Assembly: GCA_028532985.1 (NCBI GenBank)
Contig: JANCIK010000006.1
Span: 186,001-250,000, forward strand
Direction: 5' to 3'
DNA length: 64,000 nucleotides
DNA from: Stropharia rugosoannulata
Taxonomy: Eukaryota; Basidiomycota; Agaricomycetes; Agaricales; Strophariaceae
Under the pieces are notes generated by a model. That model saw nothing but the letters and a program-made list of their open reading frames with translations. It searched no databases and was not told the DNA's origin. Position numbers and translations under genes: made by a program. Below, in pieces: positions 41,189-51,282 of this stretch; the stretch's first letter is position 1, and the number at the start of each line of letters is the position of its first letter.

Positions 41189-42058
41189 TTAAACCTTTCC
41201 GTACCCACCACTCTCGAGGAAGGTAGACAGATGTCTAACAATCCGGTCGAGCCCTTCCAACCAGCGAGCAAGCTCGACGTCCAGCTTGTCCTGCGCACCA
41301 CCCTGCGCGATGCGCGCATAAAAGTCATTCCGTCTTGGAACCGCGTGTAGTGCCACCTTGATGCCAACAGACTTTAATCAGTGACAAGTTTTCAAGATAG
41401 ACATGATCACGAACTGCGACGACAGATCGGATGAGAACACCGTGATGATGCCTCAAAACTTCGTCGTATGAGCGTCGGAAGCAGACATTTAGCTCTGCAG
41501 CGGTATCGCGTTGCATGTTTTGTAATGCACGACACGTAAAGAGAAGACCTCTGGTGTCATAGGTGAGCGGGGACTGGCACAAAATTAGCGCAGAAGTACT
41601 CACCGGACCAGACGCGTAAGTGAGGGCGTGGCTCGCCGTTCACCGTCAGAAATTTCTGCGCGAACAAGTGCCTCGAGGGTGTGGGATTTGTCGGGGACAT
41701 TTCGATAGCGCATTCGTACGCCCTGAGAGAACAATATGTAAGTAGAACCCGGAATATGGACTACAGACTCACCTCTATGTTTCCCCTAATATCTGACTGA
41801 ACAAACCCAAACACCGCGCTGGAGCCAATCAGATCTATCAGAATTGTTTACACCCGTTCCTAGGCGCTGTAAGAAAAGCAGGGGGCGAACCAAACATCTG
41901 TAGTAGGCCCTCTGACGCTTCTAAGAATGGGGTGGTAGCGACGCCGTCTTCAGTGAATGGGACATCCGCAAAAGACTGTCGCGAAAACATTAGTGGCATC
42001 TTCAAACGTAAGCAATGCAGCTTGTTCACACCTTGACTGTCTCAAAGTAGGGAGGCAT
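41189..42058 (-). CDS. Glycolipid transfer protein (HET-C family), 198 aa
   Basis: Six exons: 42058-42032, 41975-41891, 41834-41773, 41722-41604, 41550-41415, 41356-41189. The 198-aa length and motif order match the all-helical GLTP fold: MPPYFETVKSFADVP, SSAVFGFVQSDIRGNI, VRMRYRNVPDKSHTLEALV, RGLLFTCRALQNMQ, HHHGVLIRSVVAVA, PRRNDFYARI. GLTPs move glycosphingolipids between membranes; in Podospora the family member HET-C controls NLR-based incompatibility. Aligned by eye to the known sugar-binding centre, Asp52, Asn56 and His134 are kept, while the stacking Trp is Arg95 and the family Lys position is Gly59. Introns 2 and 5 begin with GTTCG. It sits between a metacaspase and two NACHT genes on the same strand. 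Confidence 0.88.
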
Positions 42059-42736
42059 ACCGGTGTCAGTCGGTCTGGCAGGAATACAATAACGGAAGTC
42101 GACGTCGACGTCTAGCGGAACAGGGAGCCTGCAGGGAGCCCCCGTTCAGTCCTCCGTGCATTGTCTGACGGCATGTGGTTTGCACGTGGCCGTACTCATC
42201 CTCGTCCTGATTACATTAACACGAGTGAATGTGGATGCTGTAGATGAACGAATAACATATGCTCAGAGCTATCATGTTTGTGCCACGACTGGTACTGCAG
42301 AGCAGAACAGGTTCAACTTTTGCGATGGCCTGGGGCGCTGACAAAAAGTGGGTCCGGAACGTTCCCGAGGCGTGAGAGCAATTAGATAAGCATTGGCGCC
42401 TACTCTAGATAAAGCAAGTTTCCCGTGCTTCACTGTCTTCTATCAACTTCTAGCCGACTTCGACCCATTGTTCGCTTAGCTTATTTCACAGGATCCTTGA
42501 CCATTCTATATGCCTCCCTGTACAAAAGGAGCACCTCTGCGACCTACGGTGCAAACATTAATGATACACTGGGACTTATCACCAGAAGCCCAGGACTTAT
42601 CTTTTAGAAAAAGGGAGCAGTCAAACCACGGAGATCAATAAGTTGAAATTTGAATGGTATTAGTATTACTTATGCTCTCTATACCTACAAGATTGATTTC
42701 TTATCTTGGTTAAATAAAAATACAGACAAAAGATTA
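42059..42736. other. Intergenic, nothing recognised
   Basis: Promoter of the GLTP gene and 3' flank of the frameshifted NACHT gene. Confidence 0.5.
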
Positions 42737-44673
42737 TTATTGGGTACAAATTGCATACACAAAGTCCCGGATGCGCGAGCGAGACACCACTGGTTCGCTC
42801 GCTTCCGCTGCCCTTTTTTCAGCCTCTTTCGCTGCCTTTCGCTCAGCCTCTTCCCGCTGAATCTCGAGTAAAGTGGGAGAAATGTTGTGCACTTCCCTAA
42901 TTAGAAGGATGTCGCTACGATTTCTCTCATATGCAAGGCGAGTTATTCGAGCACATTGGCGTTCGTACGCAATTTTCTTATCCTGAAAGTCCTAAGAGTC
43001 AAGATTAGTCATTTGAACCATACTGATAAATAAAACATTGACATACCAGCGCCAGTATGGCTGACAGATAATCCATCATATGTACTACATCAGGGCATGG
43101 TCCGAAATGTTTGAATGAAGGCTCGAATATCATAAGCAGATTGAAGAGGTGTAGTGAAGGTCTAGAGTTTTGTAGATGTCTAGTCAAATCTGTAATAGGA
43201 GCTCTAGACATATACACATTGCCTAGGGCATGTTATAATGAGCCATTGTAAGACCACACATAGCATAAGAAGGAAAGCGCTCACACCGCTTAAACCATTG
43301 GATTGCGAATTCACTATGCCAGTGAATTGGATCAATGTGACATTCCTTCGAACGCCTCACATCGAGGAGAAAGTCGGGCAGGGATGCATGAAGATATATG
43401 ATGTATCCATCCTTGCAGATTACGAGATACTTCAGATCCGAAAGCGAAGCCTTTATTGACTCTGCACTCCTTTCGAAAAAGTCACTAATTGTGAGCATGT
43501 CCGTGTGGCGCATAAGAATGGTGTAGGCTAATATCGGACGAGTACTCCCAACATCCTTCATAGATGCAAATATGTGGTGATACAGTGCGTCGAGCTCTGC
43601 ATAGGGTCTGTCTGCTTGAGAGGGCATGAGCCCGCAAACAGTTTCAAGACGGTGAATAGGATCTGCAGTAGCAATAGAGACATATCTGACGACGACAGCC
43701 GCATAAACGAACTGGCCTGAGGACTTGTCGACTAGTTTATCAATAAGTTCACCCGCAGGCCATTGGCGGTCTATATGGCGTGTAAGCGGATGTGTTTTCT
43801 TTATTTCCGCAAGTTTTTCGTGAAAGAAAAGGCGTATATCTTCATCAGGGAGGTAGTCGCCATCGAGCGCAATGCGAATGACAGAGTCGAAGGTAGGCTT
43901 CGAGTTAAATGCCGTAGTAATTTGGCCCTCGTTACGTGATGCTATCAGAAAGAAAAGAGGGGCTTTACGCCGAACAATGTTGCCAATGCAGCGAATGATG
44001 TTTGCGTGTACATCAAGTCCATGGCATTCGTCCAGGCCATCAATAATGATGAAAAAGTCAGAAGAAGCCAGCCTCAAAAGAGGAGTCACAATAAGGTTGA
44101 TGAACTGGGTCGCAAGTGATTGCTGAAATATTCGGGGGTTCTGATCAATAATATGGATGATTATGTTCTTGCTGGCCGGAACCTTCAGTATCAGCTGATA
44201 GGCAAGGGTTGCTACGAAAGGTATGGTTGTGTTGCGGGTCTGGTCCAGGTGGGAAAAGAAAAAACTGGCCAAAGGGATGCCCTCCTTCTCGCATAGCTCA
44301 GCCAACGTCTGCGCAATTGCAGACTTCCCAGTACCGGGAGCTCCGTTTAACCACATCACAGGTTTTTCGCGATTTTTTCCTGCTCGCACCCAGTCTAGAA
44401 GGTACTCTAGCACTGGGTTGCGAGTGTTAGGGTGACATTTGGGAGGATCTAATCGGTGGGCAGAATCATGGAAGGCTGCCGGCGACGTCACGTCTTCGAG
44501 GCGTTGAAAGCCTCCTTGCAAGCTGTAGATAAGAACGAGCAGTTGAGACATAATAATAGTAATATACCCTTGGGAGAAAATTGTACATTTTGCTGTTTGA
44601 ATGTACCGCTGGAGATGGAAATAGAAGTTGGTGCAGTGAAGACGGTATAGCGTTGGAAATCAAGCCCGCTCAT
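42737..44673 (-). pseudogene. NACHT-domain NLR-like gene 2, frameshifted near its C-terminus
   Basis: Exon 1 (44673-44568) encodes MSGLDFQRYTVFTAP and a Gly/Ser-Thr-Phe motif (SSGTFKQQNV). Exon 2 (from 44514) encodes a NACHT NTPase: Walker A GAPGTGKS, Walker B FFIIIDGLDEC, then FFLIASRNEGQ and SSGQFVYAAVVVRYV. The frame stops at TAG (43223). The paralog at 45-47 kb continues here without a break; relative to it this copy has four extra bases near 43225-43250. Beyond the stop, the next frame again reads paralog-like sequence (ITDLTRHLQNSRP, DVVHMMDYLSA), with a donor at 43046 and a last exon 42991-42737 rich in Lys/Glu/Ala. A 32-nt intron would repair the frame but is too short to expect. So either a truncated ~430-residue NACHT protein is made, or the gene is broken. 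Confidence 0.75.
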
Positions 44674-45097
44674 CAAGATAGACCCTACAAGGGAGTCTCA
44701 AGTAAGATACAGTTCATTCAGTGGCTGGGATACGAAGTGCTTATGTATGGTAGATGTACTGAGGAGATCAATCTCAACTGAGCTAATGTGCAGGTAGCAA
44801 CGCACTTACGGGCCGTCTGATCTAAATAAAACAACTCCCAGTCCTTCAAGATCTATTAATAGGCACTCTACTCGAGTATATGTATTGTCTGCGAACTGGC
44901 TTTCTCGAAAATTTCTACCACTGAACGAAAGTTCAACAGCAGACATAAGATTCTCTGTCGAAGCTGGGGACATAGTTCTGATAAATTAATTTTCAGTTGT
45001 GCTCAAGTGTACTTGATACTGCAGTCTTAACAACAGGCCACTGGAGACCAAGGAGAAACTAGCAAGGTGGAAAAGATTGTATCTAATTCCGTAAACA
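44674..45097. other. Intergenic, nothing recognised
   Basis: Gap between the two NACHT genes, containing the upstream region of gene 2 and the 3' flank of gene 1. Confidence 0.5.
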
Positions 45098-47075
45098 TCA
45101 CTTTCTAACTTTCCTAAATATAAATACAGACAGAGTAATCAAAGGGTACAATAACAAAAGACACAGAGAAACCGGGATGGAGCAACAGACCGTTACAGTT
45201 ATGAAACCTGCTTGTTCGGCTATGCTCGCCGCTTTTCGTGTAGCCTCCTCGCGTTTAATCTCACGCAAGGGTGAGGAGATATTGTGCACCTGTCCAATAA
45301 CGGAGATGTCGTCGCGATTCGTCTCATATGCAAGCCGAGTTATTCGAGCACAGTGAGATTTGTATGCCTTTCCCTCATCCTGAAAGCCCTATGAAGTACC
45401 TATCAGTCAAACTGCGATTTGGACCACCTGTAGTATGGACATACTAGCACTTCTATTGCCGTGAGATAATCATTCATATGAACGACATTAGGGCTTAGAC
45501 CGAAATGATTTCGTGAAGGCTTGAAGTCCATGAGAGAGCTGAGGAGCTCCGGCGAAGCTTTACAGTTTTGTAGATGTTTTGTCAAATCTGTAGCAGAAGC
45601 TAACCGAGTATTGCCTAACATATGGGATATAATGTTAAACTGCACATTGTTCGAACATGAGGAAGAAGGGAGCTCACACTGCTTAAACCACTGGATCGCG
45701 AACTGACTGTGCCAGTAAATGGGATCAATATAGTATTCATCCGAGCGCCTGATATCAAGGAGAAAATCGGGCAGGGAAGCGTGAAGATATACGATATGTT
45801 TACCCTTGCAGGCTACAAGAGAAGCCAGATCCGCAAGTGAGGCCTCCAATGACCCTTTACTCCTTTTAAAAAACGCCGTGATTGTTGGAATGTCCGTGTG
45901 CCGCATGAGAATAGAGTAGGCTAGTATTGGGCGAGCAATTTCTAAATCCGCCATAGACGCAAATATGTGGCGGTAAAGAGCGTCTAGCTCTGAAAAGGGA
46001 GTGTCTCTGCGAGAGGGTCTGAGTCCGCGGACAATCTCGAGACGGTGAACAGGATGTGCGTTAGCAAAAGAGACATATCGTATGACAACAGCGGCATATA
46101 TAAATTGACCGGAGGACTTGTCAACGAGCTCCTGAATAAGGTCACTAGTAGGCCATTGGTGGTCGATAAGGTGCGCAAGTGGGTGTGTTTCCTTTATTTC
46201 AGTGAATTTGTCGTTGAAGAAACGGCGGATGTCGTCGTCTGAAAGGTATTCGTCATCGAGAGCAACCCGAATCACAGAGCTACATGTAGGCTTGGAGTTG
46301 AAGGCCATAGTTATTTGACCTTCGTTACGCGACGCCAAAAGAAAGAATAAAGGGACGTCACTCCTCTGAACAACGCTCCCTATACAGCGAATAACGCTTG
46401 CCTGTACATCACGTCCTTGGCATTCATCTAGTCCATCAATGATAACCAAGAAGTCAGAAGCAGCAGTGCTTGCTAGCCTCATGAGAGGATTTACAATGAG
46501 GTCGTTGAACTGGGTGGCAAGTGATTGTTGGAATATCAAGGGATCATGTTCGATGGCACGCGTCATAATGCTCTTGCTGTCCGGAATCTTTAGTGTGAGC
46601 TGGTAAGCAAGGGTTGCTACGAGTGGAATAGCCGTATTGCGTTTGCCATCCAGACGAGAAAAAAAGAAACTGGCCAAAGGGATACCCTCCTTCTCGCATA
46701 GCTCAGCTAATGTCTGAGCAATAGCTGACTTTCCAGCTCCAGCGGCACCATTTAGCCACATCATGGCCCTGTCGCGGTTCTTGCCTGCTCGTACCCAGTT
46801 CATTAGACTCTGTAACACTGCGTCGCGAGTGTTGGGATGGCATTTAGGAGGATCAACCCGCTGCGCGGAGTTATGAAAGGCTGCAGGTGATGTCGCGTCT
46901 TCGAGGCGTTGAAAACCCCCTTGAAATAGCGGATGAGGGCAGGCAGGAATGATTATATAGCTCAAACATACATACCTCTCGCAGGATTCACTACGTTCTG
47001 CTGAGTGAATGTGCCGCCAGTGATAATAGTTGGTGCAGAGAATATGGAATAGCGTTGGGAGTCAAGCCCGCTCAT
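45098..47075 (-). CDS. NACHT-domain NLR-like protein 1, about 621 aa
   Basis: Three exons: 47075-46976, 46919-45445, 45388-45098. Residues 1-34 are a separate module (MSGLDSQRYSIFSAP... GGTFTQQNV), then a linker and a NACHT STAND NTPase with Walker A GAAGAGKS (91-98), Walker B FLVIIDGLDEC, LLASRNEGQ and SSGQFIYAAVVIRYV. NACHT proteins are ATP/GTP-driven switches that oligomerise after sensing a cue; in fungi they drive incompatibility and cell-death reactions. No WD40, ankyrin or TPR repeats follow; the protein instead ends in a charged helix (EIKREEATRKAAS) and a hydrophobic stretch (SIPVSLCLLLLYPLITLSVF) with a basic tail, which could anchor it in a membrane. A GTAACG word before that stretch could be an unused or used donor, so the tail is less certain. 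Confidence 0.82.
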
Positions 47076-47490
47076 AAAGTCGAGCCGTGCCAGGGAGCAT
47101 CTGAAAATTCAAAGCGTCCACATTTAGGATGTGTTTTATGGATGTCGCCGGTCAGGTTAATCATAACAAGGGCGTTCCTGGTTCGGTCCCTGTTCACTGG
47201 TAGCCATTCACAGCCTCTTCGAGTTCTATTTATAGTTACCGGGAGCGTAGAAGGACATGGAGGCAGTGTGAAGGCAGTACTCACATGGATATGTACTTGA
47301 CACTGCCCGCCAGCGTTGCTATGGGCTTGTGAAAATTAAGGATCCGTTGGCTATGTGGGCAGGAACAATACTGCGCATTTTATTGCGATACTTAAACTAC
47401 TTGCATCCAGGCTATACTATTAACAAAGGCAGTGGTCGGACAATATGTTAAGTATCTTTATTGACTTGCTCGCGCCGAAGGGTACAGGTG
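47076..47490. other. Intergenic, nothing recognised
   Basis: Upstream region of NACHT gene 1 and 3' flank of GMC gene 3. Confidence 0.5.
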
Positions 47491-49852
47491 TCACAGACTT
47501 ATTACATACTGGGGACTTAAATCAGCTGATTGGGTTTCTTCCTTTGCTTTTATTAATTCTGCCGCCCTCTCTGCGATGAGGTACGCCGAACCTTGAGGAT
47601 GGCAATTTGGGATGAAGGGCTGGAGAACGTAATGTTATTTGTAGGATATTCCTTACAGTAGAATATGGCTCACCAAGATTGACAAGTCAACTATTCGAAG
47701 CCCACTGGTCCCTTTGACAGTGAGGTCCGGATTGACAACCCCTTCCGAAGCGGCTTGCGAGGCCATGGAAGCTGTTGATGTAGGATGGAAAACCGTAGTG
47801 GACTCGCGACGTGCGTGAGCCTCTATATCAGCGTCGGAGTCGCTGAAGAGTTTTCCTACCGACCCTGTAATGTAGCCGTCCCAGGCAGGGGCGCTGGCAA
47901 AGCGCTTCGCAGCTCTGACGCTCTCGCGCAGTACGTGGATATCCCACTCCGTTGTGAGCATATTTGGGTCGATAAGCGGCACGTCGAACGGGTTTGTTGA
48001 GTTGATCTTCACCGTTCCTCCTGCCTCAAGGGTTACAATAGATAATGAAATACTGATACAAGTGACTCACGGGAAGTAGGAGTAAGCAGCGCGGTTGCAA
48101 TAGTGAAATAGTCGCCTGTTTGGGGAGGAGGAGATGCTGGGGTCAGCCAGTAATTCTTTCCAAACCCCGTTAGCATCACTGATATCTCAAATGGGAATGA
48201 GACGTACTGCAAATACCATTTCATAATGAGGTGTGTTCGAGCCGGCAGAAGGGTCGTCGTAGCCCACCAACAAAGAAGGATCGAGCCTTCCAAACCCAAT
48301 GTTATTCACAACATTGTTCGAAACGAATCCTGTTCTCTCTGTCACCCACTCGAGCACGGCCGCCTCCATAGCACTCTGATTGCGAAAGACGTGATCCATA
48401 CTCCCGTTCTCAGTGACAGTGAAAATATTGGGGAGCAAAGGGTGGTCTTGCAAATTCTTTCCGACCCAGGCATTGGGAACGACAACAGGTATCCCCAGAG
48501 GGAAGAGATCATCTGGATCGCCGATGCCAGAAAGTTGGAGGATTTGAATGGACCCAATGCTGCCGGCGGAGAGAATGACTTCTTTATGCGCCTCAACTTC
48601 ATATGTCGTGTCCACTACCCAAGACGTTAGCTATATGTGATCTGATGTGTGAATCGCGTGGATAGAATGAATGAACATACACGATCGCTTCCTCGAGTCC
48701 GTAAACTGCACCTTACGGAAGCTCTGTAAGCCGTTCGAGGACCCGGTGGGGACCAACTTGGTGACCATAGCATTGATCACGACGGTAAGGTTAGGTCGCC
48801 TAATGACTGCGGCCAGATAACTAGTCGAGGAACTAATACGTCGGCCTTCATGTATAGTTGATTGAACCCAGCCTACTCCGATCTGGTCGTTTATGCCGCT
48901 AATATCTTCATTGTACGGAAACTCGGCGAGTTGCTGCGTAGTTTTAATTATGCGCGAGTCGATGCCCAAGCTAACTGTGGGCAGGCTGATGTTTACAACA
49001 CCAGTATGCGAGTGTAAGGAGGGGTCAAATTCATTGGTTACGTTGTATTTGTCGATAGGTGGCACAACAAAGTTCTCGTGCTGAATTCGAATTGAAGTTG
49101 ATGTACAGTACAATGTTGGTAAGTAGAACAGATATACTATGCTAACAAGACTTACTCGAGCAATATACCGTCTCATGTTATCCCAAGACCATCCTTTATC
49201 GCCCGTGACCTCTGCCGTTCTATCCCAGTAATCCTTTCCTGCGTATTGATGAACCATGTAGTCTGCATAGACATGAACCTGTCTTCTACGCCGAGGCCTT
49301 CCGCAATGTTTCACTTACTGACACTGCTGGATCCTCCAAGCATTCGACCGCGAGGATATGGATATATCCTGTTATTTTGACCAATCTGTGGGACGACAGT
49401 GAAGTTCCAATCGAATGGTGTTGCTAGAGAGATATGTTCTCGCCAGCCTGCAGTGAATGAGTGGGTTGGAAATCTTACAAGGAGTCAACGTTGCCGCCAG
49501 ATAGGGAGCGGTTACTGGTATCAGATTCTCATCACTAGCGAGGGCAGTCTTGGGTGAAAGGAATCTTGATCGTGAAGAAAATCCTCACCTTACACCGGCT
49601 TCAAGGACGAGAACAGTCACGGATAGGTTCTCTGATAAACGACTTGCTAGGGCAAGGCCAGCAGTCCCGGCTACCAATGAATCACTTTTGAGTCAAAGGT
49701 ATCCCAGACTAGTATACTGACTCACCGCCAACGATGATATAGTCATACGCCGTAGTATCAAGGTGAATTGGGTCGTCGTACACAACCGACAATACCGGAC
49801 TGAACAGAAGGGCAATGGCTATCAATAAGCTCCGTGAAGTGGCACTCACCAT
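47491..49852 (-). CDS. Aryl-alcohol-oxidase-like GMC oxidoreductase 3, 614 aa
   Basis: Ten exons: 49852-49726, 49670-49589, 49534-49479, 49423-49319, 49262-49156, 49080-48681, 48614-48208, 48155-48071, 48020-47674, 47619-47491. Signal peptide MVSATSRSLLIAIALLFSP, FAD motif VGAGTAG, PRGRMLGGSSS, active-site His in VFHPTSTASM and NCHPQGSAY. Exon lengths match the other two copies almost exactly, so this is a dispersed duplicate, about 11 kb from copy 2, within the NACHT/metacaspase run. It diverges more in the N-terminal third (for example PYLAATLTP in place of PFLGPTVTP). Predicted secreted FAD-dependent alcohol oxidase or dehydrogenase; substrate unknown. Confidence 0.92.
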
Positions 49853-49890
49853 TGCGCATAGCTCCGTTATGTGCCACCAGTTTGGTCAGT

Positions 49891-49898
49891 TTTATATA
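49891..49898 (-). promoter_or_regulatory. TATA box of GMC oxidoreductase 3
   Basis: TATATAAA on the minus strand, 38 bp before the ATG at 49852. Confidence 0.55.
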
Positions 49899-50074
49899 CG
49901 TTATGAGGTGAGCCACACATGTGCATACCGTTAACGTTAATTCAAATAGATGAGTTCAGAGTGCATTGAGTGCATTAAAATAGATCACGAACGCCGACCG
50001 GGGACAAAAAGAGAGAAAACGCGAAGGAACTCTATTTCTGAAACAGGACTCCAATGCATTTTGGGCCCAATGTT

Positions 50075-50814
50075 TTACTTGTAGAACCAAATAAATGCTT
50101 CTGCTTGTACCTTAAAACAGGCGTAAAATGAAGAATAACCAAATAATTGCTCACCAGTCCAAAACTGCACTGGGGGAAATAACTCACTGACTGCCCAGGC
50201 TGTCGTTATTGGAATCTTAACGGGGTTAAGTTTACGATGTTGACGCCCTATCGAAGGGTTGGCCGACCCCGTAAGGGTCAAAATGACGGTGGCAAGAGCC
50301 CCAACGCCACTGACCTATAAAAAAACAAATCAATGGGCTCGCAATCACCGATGGTGAGCAGTGACTTATTTACTATATCTGAGGTTGTGAGCCAAGCGGG
50401 GAGAAGTGGGTCAGGTAAGACAATACGAATCTACGATTGCCAAAAGTACAATGAAATGAAGAACGTCGTCGTCAGCGCAGGGAGAAGGTCTAGGCTGGTG
50501 AATCGTAAGCCCATGAAATTGAGGAAGTGGGATTGATCCGAGAAGCCCCATCTGTCAGTGCCACAAAGAGATGCTGTATTCAACAGTAAAATTGTTTTGG
50601 TATTGTTGTTGAGCGAGTGGCGCGCAGCGAGGCAGTACTTTCTGATATTCCAATATTCATACCCGGACAGAAGGCAAGATGATGCGGGCAAGATGATGAA
50701 GGCAACAGATAGAGACAGAAATACAGAAGCTTGTTGAAGTTCAAGTAATGCATTGAATATTGAAATATTGAACGATGTTGGATGTTGGTTGGATGTTGTG
50801 CATGAACTTGGCAT
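50075..50814 (-). CDS. Putative small membrane protein, exon structure unresolved
   Basis: The frame 50814-50435 begins MPSSCTTSNQ and contains two hydrophobic helices (ASVFLSLSVAFIILPASS and LLPALTTTFFISLYFW) separated by polar residues. Downstream, after a good TATAG acceptor near 50321, another coding-like piece reads GALATVILTLTGSANPS, and a frame ending at 50075 closes the region. The junctions between the pieces do not keep frame in any way I could find, so exon limits are uncertain and the gene may be broken. No family recognised. Confidence 0.4.
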
Positions 50815-51282
50815 TGTTCACGTAATCATTCCCGCAACCAACCCGCAACATTCCGATTGGCTCCTCTCGGAGAGCTGAGCCCATATGACGTAAGTCTCTA
50901 TCACGCTTCCTCCCAACTTCCTACGTCCTCAATCCTGCGGTGGCGATACCACCTGAGGCCTGAGTACTGGCCCCATCCACATCCTGGTAGACCCCAAGCA
51001 TATCACATGGGGCTCGGCTCGTATGCAGCTCTGTACCGACCCCGCAGCAGGTACAGCGCAAGCTCGCGCGCGCTCCTGTGCCAAGCTCCAGTGTCCACTC
51101 TGAGTCCAACTACGCAACTGGTAGAAAGTCTAACGCGGATCCCGACCTCCTAGTCTTGAGTAGCTACAGATATATGAGCAAAGGCTGCAACATAAATTGA
51201 CCGGAACCATGTTACAGTAGTAAAGTATTTGAACGGAAATGCAAGAAAATAATGCTATGGCAAGTTGGTACACAACCGTCAC
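50815..51282. other. Possible solo-LTR or promoter-like remnant
   Basis: GC-richer segment with ATTGGCTCC and TGACGTAA words, looking more like a retrotransposon LTR or promoter island than its surroundings. Open frames on both strands lack domains. No flanking duplication could be identified with confidence. Confidence 0.3.

Noticed and set aside
50857..51153. 98-codon plus-strand frame in GC-rich segment
   Set aside because: Composition fits a regulatory or LTR-like segment; both strands are open only because of local GC bias.
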